In this document: one piece after another, positions 33,284-42,990 of the stretch
How the letters are laid out: the number at the start of each line of letters is the position of its first letter
Position numbering within the stretch: the first letter of the stretch is position 1
Assembly: GCF_012563545.1 (NCBI RefSeq)
Contig: NZ_CP050804.1
Location: 1,302,001 to 1,366,000 of the forward strand
Source of the DNA: Arcanobacterium buesumense
GTDB taxonomy: Bacteria > Actinomycetota > Actinomycetes > Actinomycetales > Actinomycetaceae
Reading direction: 5' to 3'
DNA: 64,000 bases
Translations under genes and position numbers: made by a program
Notes under the pieces: model-generated
The model's database searches: none
Told to the model about the DNA's origin: nothing
Seen by the model: only the letters and a program-made list of their open reading frames with translations

Positions 33284-35037
33284 TATGTCAACGACCATCC
33301 TTTAGCTGCTTGACGAAGCTCCCAGAACTCTCGATACGTTCCATCTTTGTCAAGAAGTTCTTGATGAGTACCATGTTGAGCAATTCGTCCGTGAGAATCT
33401 AAAACAACAATCTGATCTGCTGTTTGGATTGTAGATAATTTATGGGCAATAACGACAAGTGTAGCCCGCTTGCGTAAATAATTCAGCGACTCCACCACAT
33501 GTTTTTCGTTGGCCGGGTCCAATGCACTTGTTGCTTCATCAAACAGCACGATAGGTGCATCCTTGATAATAGCCCGGGCAATCGATACACGTTGACGTTC
33601 TCCGCCAGACAAGGCTCGCCCGCCTTCGCCAACCTTCGTGTCCCAGCCATCGGGGAGCCGGTTCACGATCTCAGTTACCCCGGCTAGGTCAGCGGCATGA
33701 CGAATCTGTTGCTCGGTCGCGTCCGGATTGCCGACCCTAATATTAGCTTCGAGAGTGTCATCGTAGAGGTAAACATCTTGGAATACCCACGCAATTTGTT
33801 TCATCAGATCCGCAACGCGTTGTTCTTTCACCGGGACTCCCCCGACTAAGACTGCACCCCGATCAACTTCATAGAACCGTGCAATTAGACGGGCGAGGGT
33901 TGTTTTTCCACAGCCAGAAGGACCCACAATAGCAGTATAAGAATGAGGTGCAAACCGAATGCTGACACCATTGAGCACGGACGCGTCTGGAGTATAGCCA
34001 AAATAGACTTCTTGGAGTTCAACTGATCCTGGTTGTTCAATTGATTTTGGCGAAATCGGATCAGTTAAAACTGGCTCATCGAGTAGTTCATTAATCTGTA
34101 ATAGCAGCGGCCTAGATCCTTCTAGCGCCATTCCTAACGAACCAATCTCGGACAACATCGTAGTGAAGCGAAGCATGATTCCAATAAAAACAATGGTAGC
34201 TATCGGATCGCTAAAACCAAAAGTGGTACTGACGGCAATAATCATCGAGAACACCGCAACGAACTGCGATGCGGTACCAACAATAATGTTTCCGAATAAT
34301 CCCCACCATAGACCACGAATACCTGCTTTTTCAGATGCCTTTGTTGCGCACATCAGTGGCTCGAACGAACCTGCTTGTCCACAAGCTCGTAAAATTGGCT
34401 GGTTTTGCGCAAATTCCACAAGACGTGCCGATAATTCTTGCGACGGTGGAGTATTTAGCTTGTCATCGCGTTCTTTACAACGTTGAGCTATCCAAACGGC
34501 TACTAGCATAACCGGGACACTTATTGTTAAAAGAATACCCATTGACGGCGACCATATCCAGCACCCCACCAATAGCACCAGCATGGTAAACGTATTCATA
34601 ATCATCGGTGCTAGAAAATGGGCAAATGATTCGCCGAGCATCAGCATTTGTTTCGATACTAGCCGGGAAAACTTTCCGGCAGTTTCAGACGTAAAGTAAC
34701 CTAGTGGAAGTCGGGCCACTTGATCACCAATTTGCTTGTGCAAACTCACCATAGAATCCAAAGCAACTGAATAGTTTGCCATCGCAAGTACATACTCTAG
34801 AATTGCCGAGGTAATTCCTAAAAAGAGAAGAACACAGAGCCAACCAACAATAGATAAGCCCCACACATTTTCTTGCTTTACCAGCGCAGTTGCCGCAGGT
34901 AAGAACACTGATAGTGCCAAACCGCGTACAACGCCAGATATAGCGGCAAAGCTGAAAACAGCCCGGAGCTGTTTTTGTCCTTGCGAACTTAGCAACCGGA
35001 AAATCTGTTGGGTAATTCCTCGTGATACCGTTTTCAT
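33283..35037 (-). CDS. ABC transporter half-subunit (permease fused to ATPase), second of pair
   Basis: A 584-residue type IV-fold ABC half-transporter: six helices (about 20-310), then an ATPase domain. Motifs are Walker A GPSGCGKTT, signature LSGGERQRVSIARAI, Walker B IVLFDEATSALD and the switch His in VIAHKLSTIQTADQI. The ATG at 35037 overlaps the previous stop by ATGA and follows GGAAGGAACG, so it is preferred over an upstream in-frame codon. It pairs with the gene before it to form a heterodimer. The closest functional models are YbtP/YbtQ and IrtA/IrtB, fused exporter-fold proteins that import ferric siderophores. The iron box in front of this operon makes that reading reasonable, but plain export is possible. 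Confidence 0.85.
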   Translation of the reverse strand: MKTVSRGITQQIFRLLSSQGQKQLRAVFSFAAISGVVRGLALSVFLPAATALVKQENVWGLSIVGWLCVLLFLGITSAILEYVLAMANYSVALDSMVSLHKQIGDQVARLPLGYFTSETAGKFSRLVSKQMLMLGESFAHFLAPMIMNTFTMLVLLVGCWIWSPSMGILLTISVPVMLVAVWIAQRCKERDDKLNTPPSQELSARLVEFAQNQPILRACGQAGSFEPLMCATKASEKAGIRGLWWGLFGNIIVGTASQFVAVFSMIIAVSTTFGFSDPIATIVFIGIMLRFTTMLSEIGSLGMALEGSRPLLLQINELLDEPVLTDPISPKSIEQPGSVELQEVYFGYTPDASVLNGVSIRFAPHSYTAIVGPSGCGKTTLARLIARFYEVDRGAVLVGGVPVKEQRVADLMKQIAWVFQDVYLYDDTLEANIRVGNPDATEQQIRHAADLAGVTEIVNRLPDGWDTKVGEGGRALSGGERQRVSIARAIIKDAPIVLFDEATSALDPANEKHVVESLNYLRKRATLVVIAHKLSTIQTADQIVVLDSHGRIAQHGTHQELLDKDGTYREFWELRQAAKGWSLT

Positions 35038-36824
35038 GCGTTCGTTCCTTCCCACAGAGCTGCATAGAGAGGATGTTCATTCACTTCATCTGGAGTGCCC
35101 ACTGCGCTCAACCGTCCTTGTTCTAAAATTGCCACTTGATCCACTCCCTGTACCGATGCCGGACGATGGGCAATTGCAAGAACTGTTCTTCCGCCTTGTC
35201 GGGCTTTAATGAGTCGAGTTAAAGCCGTTTGAATAAGTGCTTCGGATTCCGGATCAGTAAATGCAGTGGCTTCATCCAAAATAAGAATCGGCGCATCAAT
35301 AAGCAGTGCCCTAGCGATCGATAGTCGTTGGCATTGTCCACCAGAAAGATGGGTATCAACTCCGTAAACCGTATCCAAGCCACGTGGTAATGCGGCGATC
35401 TCATCAGCAATTTGGGCATCCCGCAGAGCCTGCCAGATTGCCTCATCGCTTGCTTGCGGGCATCCCAGCCGCACATTATCGCGAATTGACAGCCGAAGAA
35501 TTTGTGGATCTTGCAAAACAAAACTTACATATCGGTAGAGCTGTGCATCAGGCCATTGCCTAATATCTACTCCACCGATAGTAATTGCGCCACTATCCGG
35601 GTCAGAGAACCGAGCCAAAAGGGTTGCCAAAGTCGATTTTCCACCACCTGATGGACCAATAAGTGCGGTTACACTTCCCGGCTTGAGCGTCAACGAAACA
35701 TCATCAACGGCGAGATTATCACCATAGCTAAAAGACACATGGTCAAAAACTACTTCCTCTGGCACGGTTGTGTCATGATCGCCCCCGCGTTGATCAGACG
35801 CTCGAGAGATCTGCGGAATATTTAATATTTTTTGAATACGCAACGCTGCCGCGCCAGCCATCTGAATCGACCACGTCATATTGGCCAAAACTTCGATGGA
35901 CTGTGGAATCATCAATGCAATAATCGCCGTAGGGATAACATCGGTAGCCCGAGCATAGCCATAATTAACCGCTAGCGCTCCCAATCCGAGATTCGTTAAA
36001 AGCAAAACAGAAGTTGAAATCGCCGAATATGCTAGTGCTGACATCCGCAGTAACGGACCACACCATGCCAGATAAAAACGGTGAAATTCTTCGCTAGCAC
36101 AGCGGTAACGTTCATGTGCTTTACCAGTACGCCCGAAAGCCTTTACCACTGAGATACCAGTAATAAACTCAACCATCGTTGCCGAGACATAACCTAGTCG
36201 AGTATCCATCTCAGCAGTTTTTTCGCCCATATCTCGCATCATGTATGCCATCGCACCCAAATAGAACGGAATCGTGGCAATAGCGATTAAACCTAATATC
36301 CAATTCAGATAAAATGCATAAATCAACAGCGCAATAGGACTGATAATAGCAACGGTGTTATCCACCGGAGCGTGTGCAACAACTGTGTGAACATCGGCGG
36401 TGTCATCTTGAACAGCTTTACGTACTAGACCCGAGTTAGTTTTGGTGAACCACGATAATGGCGCTCGTGCAATACGTTTGGCAATTCGATCTTGCAAGAT
36501 CCGACGTAAGTGAATATCAGCAAAATGTGTCACAGCTAATGCCACGACATAAAGGCATAGCCTGGTGAGGAATAAGCTCAGGAGTAATATGACTGCACTT
36601 TTAACTTCATTCGGATCAGGGCTAATATCTTTACGCCATGCCGCAAGCAATGTGCCAGACAGTTGAACTAAAACGATATATGGTCCAACCGAAAGTAATG
36701 CTGACATTACTGCAAGTATCCGTGCCAGCATGATCCTGCCCGAAATAGGTTGCAAAAGATCGTTAAACGCCACCCTTCCAGCTTTGTCTTTTTCTTTATT
36801 TGTAATGTCTGAACTATCAGGCAT
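35034..36824 (-). CDS. ABC transporter half-subunit (permease fused to ATPase), first of pair
   Basis: A 596-residue half-transporter with six helices and a C-terminal ATPase: Walker A GPSGGGKST, signature LSGGQCQRLSIARAL, Walker B ILILDEATAFTD, and VLAIAHRPASVQGVDQVAIL with the switch His. ATAFTD is an off-consensus D-loop region, where most homologues have ATSALD, as found in the less active site of asymmetric heterodimers. The ATG follows AGGAGA. It starts 19 bases after the ECF ATPase gene and overlaps its partner by 4 bases. Together they would form a YbtPQ/IrtAB-like or export complex encoded in one unit with an ECF importer. Confidence 0.85.
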   Translation of the reverse strand: MPDSSDITNKEKDKAGRVAFNDLLQPISGRIMLARILAVMSALLSVGPYIVLVQLSGTLLAAWRKDISPDPNEVKSAVILLLSLFLTRLCLYVVALAVTHFADIHLRRILQDRIAKRIARAPLSWFTKTNSGLVRKAVQDDTADVHTVVAHAPVDNTVAIISPIALLIYAFYLNWILGLIAIATIPFYLGAMAYMMRDMGEKTAEMDTRLGYVSATMVEFITGISVVKAFGRTGKAHERYRCASEEFHRFYLAWCGPLLRMSALAYSAISTSVLLLTNLGLGALAVNYGYARATDVIPTAIIALMIPQSIEVLANMTWSIQMAGAAALRIQKILNIPQISRASDQRGGDHDTTVPEEVVFDHVSFSYGDNLAVDDVSLTLKPGSVTALIGPSGGGKSTLATLLARFSDPDSGAITIGGVDIRQWPDAQLYRYVSFVLQDPQILRLSIRDNVRLGCPQASDEAIWQALRDAQIADEIAALPRGLDTVYGVDTHLSGGQCQRLSIARALLIDAPILILDEATAFTDPESEALIQTALTRLIKARQGGRTVLAIAHRPASVQGVDQVAILEQGRLSAVGTPDEVNEHPLYAALWEGTNA

Positions 36825-36842
36825 GCCAATCTCCTGTGTGGA

Positions 36843-38303
36843 TTAGTTGTGGTGTAGTGGATTGTTAATTTGGTTTAGTTCTAGTATCCGATCAGCACAT
36901 GAAGCGAGTAGCTCTTTATCATGCGTAATAACTACGACAATGTGCCCACGATTAGCTAGCTGCCGGAACAGTGAACTGATTGCTTGTAGCTGGCGATAAT
37001 CCACACCCGATGTCGGTTCATCAAAAATAACCAGACGACGCCCAGTGGCTAAGGCCGCAGCAATAACAAGACGTTGCTTTTGTCCACCAGATAAACTCAG
37101 TGGGTGACAATGTTTAGACGATAATAAGCCGAGTTGCTCCAGCAAATTTTCTGCTCCAACCTCATTGTCAGTCCCTAGCGTCACTTCTTTAATGACACTA
37201 TCGGCAAAGAGCTGGCGATGAACATCTTGCATAACAATAGAACTCAGCGATGATAACGCTCGAGATGAACGAGGTTTGCCATCGAGATATATGGTGCCAG
37301 ATTGCGGCTTGAGCAATCCGCATAATAACCGCGCTAAAGTTGTTTTCCCAGCGCCGTTAACACCGGTGAGTGCAGTTATTTTACCGGCCGGAAGATCGAC
37401 ATTAAAGTCTTGGAAAACCACATGACCCGGGTAGGAAAAATCGAGATGCCGCGACGATACTCCAGAGGTTATTGGTGGTTGGGAGGCTTGCTCGCTACCA
37501 GTTTCAACACAGAGAATCTCACTATTTCTTGGCAAATCCAAAACGCGCAATCCACGACGACGCCGTTCGTCGTCGTCGAAAGCGAAAAACGTTGCTCCAT
37601 CAATAATTTCCGGATCAGAACCAGGGCAAAAATAGACCACCTGGTCCACGAGATCGCGCAGAAAATATAATCGGTGTTCAGCGATGATAATCGTTTTTCC
37701 AGCCGCTTTTTGGTGGCGCAGTACACTCGAAAAATTATCAATCGCTTCCGGGCTTAGGTTCGACGTCGGTTCGTCAAAAAGTAAAACCGGAACCATAGAT
37801 GCGAGTCCACTTGCTTGCGCCACAGATTGAAGCTGCCCACCAGATAACGTATGCAGGCTTCGTTCTAACAGATGATATGTGCCAGTTTCTTTTGCAGCAT
37901 CGATGCATCTATCCCACAGTTGTTCCGACGGCACACGGTAGTTTTCACCTGCATATGCAATTTCAGCCAAAACATGCCCCGTGAAAAACTGTGTCCGGGG
38001 ATTTTGGAACACAGTGGCGCTTGTTTTTCCGATATCTGTCAGATCGACGTCGTCCACCTTATGTCCACTAACCGTCACGCTTCCACCCATATGCCCGGGC
38101 TGGAGTTGCGGGATTAGACCGTTGATCATTTTCAACGCAGTGGATTTTCCGCTTCCTGACGGTCCACAAAATAGCGTGCAACTTCCCGCCGACATATGGA
38201 GATTCAAATGTTGGAAGACGAACGACGGTTGCTGGCCTTGTGGAGCAGGGTAGGCAAAGCAAACGTCACCAAAATGAACTTCCCCGTTATCGTGCTTAGT
38301 CAT
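36843..38303 (-). CDS. Energy-coupling factor (ECF) transporter ATPase, two fused ATP-binding domains
   Basis: A 486-residue protein with tandem ABC ATPase domains, the EcfA/EcfA' pair in one chain. The start is ATG 38303, overlapping the EcfT stop by ATGA; a longer frame upstream is rejected. Domain 1 has Walker A GPSGSGKST, signature LSGGQLQSVAQASGL and Walker B PVLLFDEPTSNLS. Domain 2 has GVNGAGKTT, LSGGQKQRLVIAAAL and LVIFDEPTSGVD. It follows the T component and the S component in the same direction, so it is the motor of a dedicated (group I type) ECF importer rather than a shared module. Confidence 0.9.
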   Translation of the reverse strand: MTKHDNGEVHFGDVCFAYPAPQGQQPSFVFQHLNLHMSAGSCTLFCGPSGSGKSTALKMINGLIPQLQPGHMGGSVTVSGHKVDDVDLTDIGKTSATVFQNPRTQFFTGHVLAEIAYAGENYRVPSEQLWDRCIDAAKETGTYHLLERSLHTLSGGQLQSVAQASGLASMVPVLLFDEPTSNLSPEAIDNFSSVLRHQKAAGKTIIIAEHRLYFLRDLVDQVVYFCPGSDPEIIDGATFFAFDDDERRRRGLRVLDLPRNSEILCVETGSEQASQPPITSGVSSRHLDFSYPGHVVFQDFNVDLPAGKITALTGVNGAGKTTLARLLCGLLKPQSGTIYLDGKPRSSRALSSLSSIVMQDVHRQLFADSVIKEVTLGTDNEVGAENLLEQLGLLSSKHCHPLSLSGGQKQRLVIAAALATGRRLVIFDEPTSGVDYRQLQAISSLFRQLANRGHIVVVITHDKELLASCADRILELNQINNPLHHN

Positions 38304-39115
38304 CGTATCAATCCTGGAATATGCGCAAAACCGAGTAGTTCTTCTCCAGTTGGATTCCAAAACCGCATCAGAACATAGCTCATAGTGACGAATAAAATAA
38401 GTGCATCTGCTGGCCGGAATCGAGTTGCGTATAACGGCAGTGGCCGCTCGTTAGACCCTAGGCCTCGGATCACTGCAGAGGCAGTGAGATCGTCTGCAAT
38501 TCGAACAACTCCAGCTAACAACGGAACAATTAAATATTGCACCGTTTGTGTTGGGTGACGGATTACATCTGCGCCTACAAGGTTTATTCCACGCAGTTTC
38601 ATTGCTTCTTGGATAGCTTTGAACTCGGCAAGAATTGTTGGAATGAAACGTAGCATCACGAGGATGGCCGAAACAAAGCTTGCCGGCAAATATAGTGCGC
38701 GCAGTGCCGCCCCCAGTTCAGAGGTGCTGATGGAGTAGATAGCATAAATACCTATAGTTGCAGTCAAGATGAAACGAGACATCCAAAAGCTGATACCAAT
38801 CAAGAAGGCAACAAATCCGTTAGCACCTAACGACGCACCATAGTAGGTGAACAAAAGAAATCCACTCTCTAGAGCCACGAATCTGATAACGCCTTCAAGC
38901 GTCCCAACCGAAGCAAAAAGAATTCCGACTATGGCAGTTGCCGTGAGTAAAACAGGAGCGCTAGCGCCACCAATGACGGTGATGTTTATTGCTAAAACGA
39001 CTAGTAGAGTTGTGCGCGGATCATTTTTAAAATAGCGAATAGGCTTCCATGAAGTACACATTTGTTCCATGTGTAGTTGATGATGTGCCTGTTGGCTTAC
39101 AGCATGCGATGTCAT
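38300..39115 (-). CDS. Energy-coupling factor transmembrane (T) component
   Basis: A 271-residue membrane protein with about six hydrophobic segments. The EcfT family shows two cytoplasmic coupling helices ending in A-R-G-type triplets; here the candidates are AIQEAMKLRGINL (LRG) and SAVIRGLGSNERPLPL (IRG), near residues 170 and 222. It lies 8 bases after the S-component gene and overlaps the ATPase gene by 4 bases. The ATG at 39115 has no strong ribosome site, so translation may depend on coupling, or begin at a Met further in (MEQMCTSWKPIRYF). Confidence 0.85.
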   Translation of the reverse strand: MTSHAVSQQAHHQLHMEQMCTSWKPIRYFKNDPRTTLLVVLAINITVIGGASAPVLLTATAIVGILFASVGTLEGVIRFVALESGFLLFTYYGASLGANGFVAFLIGISFWMSRFILTATIGIYAIYSISTSELGAALRALYLPASFVSAILVMLRFIPTILAEFKAIQEAMKLRGINLVGADVIRHPTQTVQYLIVPLLAGVVRIADDLTASAVIRGLGSNERPLPLYATRFRPADALILFVTMSYVLMRFWNPTGEELLGFAHIPGLIR

Positions 39116-39123
39116 CTTCGTAT

Positions 39124-39747
39124 TTAGGCGATCCCAGCTTTAGCGAAATTTTTGCGGAGAATTATCGTGCCTATCCAACCGCCAATAAGCGATACAAAGA
39201 AATTAGCAATGGTAAAGATGACGATAATTATCGGCGTGAAAAGTGCCTGCATCTGATCGGCGTACTGTTGCCCCATCTGCACAGCGACGTCAGCAAAGTA
39301 GGCATCTGCACCATAGAAGATCGGAAGCCATGCACCAAAGTACCATACCTGAAGGATCGCATAAGCAAAAATATTCTTCGGACCGTTAACGTAGTTTCCG
39401 GATTTGGCTACTAGATCAGCAATAAATGACGTCAAAGTAGTAAAAACTAGAGTAGTCCAAGCATGGCCAGTTAACATCATCAATAAACCAACAATGATGC
39501 CCAAAATACTTAAGGCGCCGAATGCGCGAATTTTATTGAGCATCAAAACAATGACTGTACCTTCAATTAACAGCGACAGCGGTATACTGATGAACATAAA
39601 ATATGGCCCAAAAAATCCCAGCATGCCGATAGTAAAGAATACAACGAAATATATGGCCGTAAAAACACCAATATAGACAATTTTTTGCGCATTGGTACCT
39701 GATGCAGATCGTGTTGTGAGCGCAGGCATCATTTGATCGTCAGACAT
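39124..39747 (-). CDS. MptD/Trep_Strep family ECF substrate-specificity (S) component
   Basis: A 207-residue membrane protein from ATG 39747 (GAAAGG upstream). It has about five to six helices with the small-residue-rich, low-charge look of S components. The segments IVYIGVFTAIYFVVFFTIGMLGFFGPYFMFISIPLSLLIEGTVIVL (about 25-70; quoted here as a region) and IIVGLLMMLTGHAWTTLV match the MptD-type group. Family members are found next to EcfT, EcfA and ABC exporter-like pairs in firmicutes and actinobacteria, and their substrates are mostly unproven. The gene starts 33 bases downstream of a strong DtxR-type iron box, which points to an iron chelate, haem-like or metal cofactor ligand. Confidence 0.82.
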   Translation of the reverse strand: MSDDQMMPALTTRSASGTNAQKIVYIGVFTAIYFVVFFTIGMLGFFGPYFMFISIPLSLLIEGTVIVLMLNKIRAFGALSILGIIVGLLMMLTGHAWTTLVFTTLTSFIADLVAKSGNYVNGPKNIFAYAILQVWYFGAWLPIFYGADAYFADVAVQMGQQYADQMQALFTPIIIVIFTIANFFVSLIGGWIGTIILRKNFAKAGIA

Positions 39748-39779
39748 GACAAACCTTTCATACTGAATAACGTTCACAG

Positions 39780-39798
39780 TTAGGTTAGCATATCCTAA
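39780..39798. promoter_or_regulatory. DtxR/IdeR-type iron box in front of the ECF/ABC operon
   Basis: TTAGGTTAGCATATCCTAA matches 17 of 19 positions of the DtxR/IdeR consensus TTAGGTTAGSCTAACCTAA; only positions 11 and 14 differ. It lies 33-51 bases before the S-component start codon, near where transcription would begin. In actinobacteria such boxes bind iron-loaded DtxR or IdeR and turn genes off when iron is plentiful. Confidence 0.8.
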
Positions 39799-39905
39799 TA
39801 CCGAACACTATTTAGTATTAAATTACTCTCTGTTGTCCACCCCCGCGAGAGCTCTTTTGCCAAGGCCGATCCGTAGCTTAAATAGCCACTAACAGTACAA
39901 TCACT

Positions 39906-40685
39906 TCACCCGAATCGTCCTGAAACATAATCTTCAGTCTGCTTGTTAGCCGGGTTAGAGAAAATCCGCTCCGTATCGTCATACTCCACAAGATGCCCCG
40001 GCTTGCCTGTGCCGTCGATGTTGAAGAACCCCGTTTTTTGAGAAACACGGGCAGCTTGTTGCATATTATGCGTCACAATCACGATTGTGTAGTCTTTTTG
40101 AAGCTCCTGCATAAGATCTTCAATGGCAAGAGTGGAGATCGGATCGAGTGCAGAACAGGGCTCATCCATCAATAACACATGCGGCTTAACCGCAATTGCA
40201 CGAGCAATACATAAGCGCTGCTGCTGGCCACCGGAAAGGGATGACCCTGGCCGATCTAATCGATCTTTCACTTCTTCCCATAGGTTTGCGCCACGTAGTG
40301 AGGTTTCGACAATTGCTTCGGCATCGCTTTTCGAAATCCTCCGATTATTCAAACGTAATCCGGCTAGGACGTTATCTTGGATGGACATTGTTGGGAAAGG
40401 ATTAGGACGTTGAAATACCATACCAACATGCTCACGCACCCGAACCGGATCAACACCAGGAGCATAAATATCTGCTCCGTCAATAATGACCGAACCTTTC
40501 GAATGCGCTCCGGCAATAACTTCGTGCATCCGGTTCAATGAACGCAAAAATGTCGATTTACCACAACCTGATGGACCAATAAGCGCAGTGATTGAGCGCG
40601 CTTCGATCTCAACATTGACATCTTGGACAGCGAGGAAGTCCCCGTAGTAGATATTGAGGTCTGATACTTTAATTCCGTCTTGCAC
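39906..40685 (-). CDS. pstB: Phosphate ABC transporter ATP-binding protein PstB
   Basis: A 259-residue ATPase driving high-affinity phosphate import. It shows Walker [20 protein letters not shown], where the LNRM segment is typical of PstB, signature [15 protein letters not shown], Walker [14 protein letters not shown] and the conserved EELM-type helix as IEDLMQELQ. The start is GTG at 40685 with AAGGG upstream. It is the last gene of pstS-pstC-pstA-pstB. Confidence 0.96.
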   Translation of the reverse strand: MQDGIKVSDLNIYYGDFLAVQDVNVEIEARSITALIGPSGCGKSTFLRSLNRMHEVIAGAHSKGSVIIDGADIYAPGVDPVRVREHVGMVFQRPNPFPTMSIQDNVLAGLRLNNRRISKSDAEAIVETSLRGANLWEEVKDRLDRPGSSLSGGQQQRLCIARAIAVKPHVLLMDEPCSALDPISTLAIEDLMQELQKDYTIVIVTHNMQQAARVSQKTGFFNIDGTGKPGHLVEYDDTERIFSNPANKQTEDYVSGRFG

Positions 40686-40724
40686 GGTTAGTCCCTTCGT
40701 TTATGATAATGCCATGGAAAATAA

Positions 40725-41807
40725 TTAAGCGATTCCCTGGGGCGCGAACCGTTTAGCGATCCAGCGCGCAAAAAGATTAAGGAGCAATACAATACCGATC
40801 AAAATCAGTGCTCCAGCCCACGCCGTTATTTGGTGTCCTTTGGTGTACTCGTTATACACATAGACCGGTAAGGTGAGCATCTGACCGTGGAACATATTCA
40901 GATTGTATGAATCTGTGGTTCCCGCGGTGATCAACAACGGAGCTGATTCACCAATAATGCGCGCAGTCGCGATCACGATTCCCGAAACAATACCGGAAAC
41001 TGCGGTACGTAATACCACGCGGAGGATCGTTGCCGCCTTAGAGACACCTAACGCGTAGGAAGCCTCACGCAATTCATTGGGAACAAGTTGTAACATTTCT
41101 TGAGTATTTCGAACCACGAGTGGAGTCATTAAAACCACTAACGCAATCGCTCCCATGAATCCAGACTTGAACTGAGCTTGCCCGAACAGTTGCTGATTAA
41201 CTATCGGGATGAGAGCAGCTGCGAATAAACCAGCAACGATTGACGGAATACCCGTCATCACATCTACCAAAAAGGTGATGATTTTCGCGAAAGTACCCCG
41301 GCCATATTCCACTAAATACACAGCGGTGAGCACACCGAAAGGTACCGAGATTAACGCGGCCGTACCTGTAATTAGCAAGGTTCCAATAATCGCATGCCCT
41401 GCTCCCACAACGGTATCAACATTGGATGAACCAAACGTGGTGTGGGTGAAGAATCCGCTTTGAACCATGCGGCTCCAACCATGCGAGGTCACAGTGTAGA
41501 GCAAGGAAATCAGCGGGATAACAGCCATCACAAACGCGCCCACGATAACGTTGGTAGCCAGACGATTTTTACCGTAACGCCGCCCTTCAACTGCGAAACC
41601 AAAAATGGCTGATAAAACCAAGAAGATGGCAACTGCGATCAAACCTGCAGCGACGATATCTGGCTGGGCTTGCCCTATAACAAAGAAAAACAAAGAGATA
41701 GTAAGTGCCACTCCACCAGCTGCAATGTTGAACCATTTTGGTAGGTAGTGCTGTTTGCGCGATGTGAATGTCTCGGGCATAAGGTCAACAGTAGAAAAGG
41801 TACTCAT
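40725..41807 (-). CDS. pstA: Phosphate ABC transporter permease PstA
   Basis: A 360-residue membrane subunit with about eight helices. It contains the BPD_transp_1 domain with the EAA-type loop ELREASYALGVSKAATILRVVL (about 255-275) and the PstA segments MTGIPSIVAGLFAAAL and ATARIIGESAPLLITAG. The ATG overlaps the pstC stop by 4 bases. It forms a heterodimer with PstC in the membrane. Confidence 0.95.
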   Translation of the reverse strand: MSTFSTVDLMPETFTSRKQHYLPKWFNIAAGGVALTISLFFFVIGQAQPDIVAAGLIAVAIFLVLSAIFGFAVEGRRYGKNRLATNVIVGAFVMAVIPLISLLYTVTSHGWSRMVQSGFFTHTTFGSSNVDTVVGAGHAIIGTLLITGTAALISVPFGVLTAVYLVEYGRGTFAKIITFLVDVMTGIPSIVAGLFAAALIPIVNQQLFGQAQFKSGFMGAIALVVLMTPLVVRNTQEMLQLVPNELREASYALGVSKAATILRVVLRTAVSGIVSGIVIATARIIGESAPLLITAGTTDSYNLNMFHGQMLTLPVYVYNEYTKGHQITAWAGALILIGIVLLLNLFARWIAKRFAPQGIA

Positions 41808-42955
41808 GCATTAGCTCCTGAAAACTCTGCGTAGCGGCTGACAATGGCACGAGCCACGAAATTGACGAGGAAAGTAATGATAAACAAGATGAAGCCGAGA
41901 GCAACCAGGAAGTCAGATGAGAGTCCAGAAGATTCTGGGAACCGCAAGGCGATCTGTGAGGCGATCGTGGAGTGTTGGCCTGGTTGGAAGATCTTGAAGT
42001 TGATCATCAAGCCCGGAGAAAGAACCATGAGCAATGCCATTGTTTCGCCTAACGCCCGACCGAAACCAAGCATTGTGGCCGAAACAATACCAGAACGCCC
42101 GTGCGGAAGAACAACCATTTTGATCATTTCATATCGGGTAGCTCCCAAGGCAAGGGAAGCTTCTTCTAACAATCTTGGAGATTGAAGGAATACTTCACGG
42201 CACAAGGAGGTGATAATTGGCAAGATCATCACTGCTAAGATCACTCCACCCATCATGATATTGCGTGCTGGTGGCACAAAAACCAAGGCGTCGGGCTGCA
42301 ACGGGCACCACGAAAAGTTTTGCGCCAGTGTGGAAAAACCAGGTAGTCCCCCACTCCAGACTTCTTGGCCGTCAACGATTTCTTTTGTTCCGGAGATGAA
42401 TTCAAAAACTGGGGTTAACGACGTCGCTATCGAGGTAAAGATTGGGCGCAATAGTGGTTCTAGGGTCCACATTCCCCATAAACCAAACACCACGGATGGG
42501 ATGGCTGCCAACAAGTCAATTATCGAACCGAAAAACACCGCTAGGCGACGTGGAGCGTAGTGGGAAATAAAAAGCGCGATACTCACTGCAAAGGGCACTG
42601 CAATAATTAGTGCGATAATCGAAGCGAGCATAGTTCCAAACAAGGCAGCTACGGCGAATTGCCAGAAATTCTTACCCCGAGCAAATTCAACGTTTTCTAT
42701 AATCGTCGAGGACGAAGCAAACAGCGCATTTTTAGATGATAGCAGCAGGAAAATCGCAACTGCCGCCAATAAAACGAGAATCATGGCGCCTGCGCCACTA
42801 GACATCCATCGAAAAATCTTATCTACTTGTGATCCACGTGCCACCGGTGACCAGATCGCATGCGGTCGCTCGTCACGATCACTCACAGGGCGATCTATCA
42901 CTGCCGGAGTATGTGTTGCAGGCATGTCACTATCAACTACCGTATGTTTGTCCAC
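41804..42955 (-). CDS. pstC: Phosphate ABC transporter permease PstC
   Basis: A 383-residue membrane subunit. The start is placed at GTG 42955, which has GAGG five bases before it; an in-frame TTG ten codons upstream lies only six bases from a hairpin arm and lacks a ribosome site. A polar N-terminal tail of about 40 residues precedes the first helix. The EAA-like loop is LLEEASLALGATRYEMIKMVVLP, and the segments DLLAAIPSVVFGLWGMW and GFGRALGETMALLMVLS are typical of PstC. It contains an insert of about 50 residues around SGTKEIVDGQEVWSGGLPGF between helices. Confidence 0.93.
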   Translation of the reverse strand: MDKHTVVDSDMPATHTPAVIDRPVSDRDERPHAIWSPVARGSQVDKIFRWMSSGAGAMILVLLAAVAIFLLLSSKNALFASSSTIIENVEFARGKNFWQFAVAALFGTMLASIIALIIAVPFAVSIALFISHYAPRRLAVFFGSIIDLLAAIPSVVFGLWGMWTLEPLLRPIFTSIATSLTPVFEFISGTKEIVDGQEVWSGGLPGFSTLAQNFSWCPLQPDALVFVPPARNIMMGGVILAVMILPIITSLCREVFLQSPRLLEEASLALGATRYEMIKMVVLPHGRSGIVSATMLGFGRALGETMALLMVLSPGLMINFKIFQPGQHSTIASQIALRFPESSGLSSDFLVALGFILFIITFLVNFVARAIVSRYAEFSGANA

Positions 42956-42990
42956 TAGATCCTCATTTTCTGTTTGCCCACCCAAGGGCA

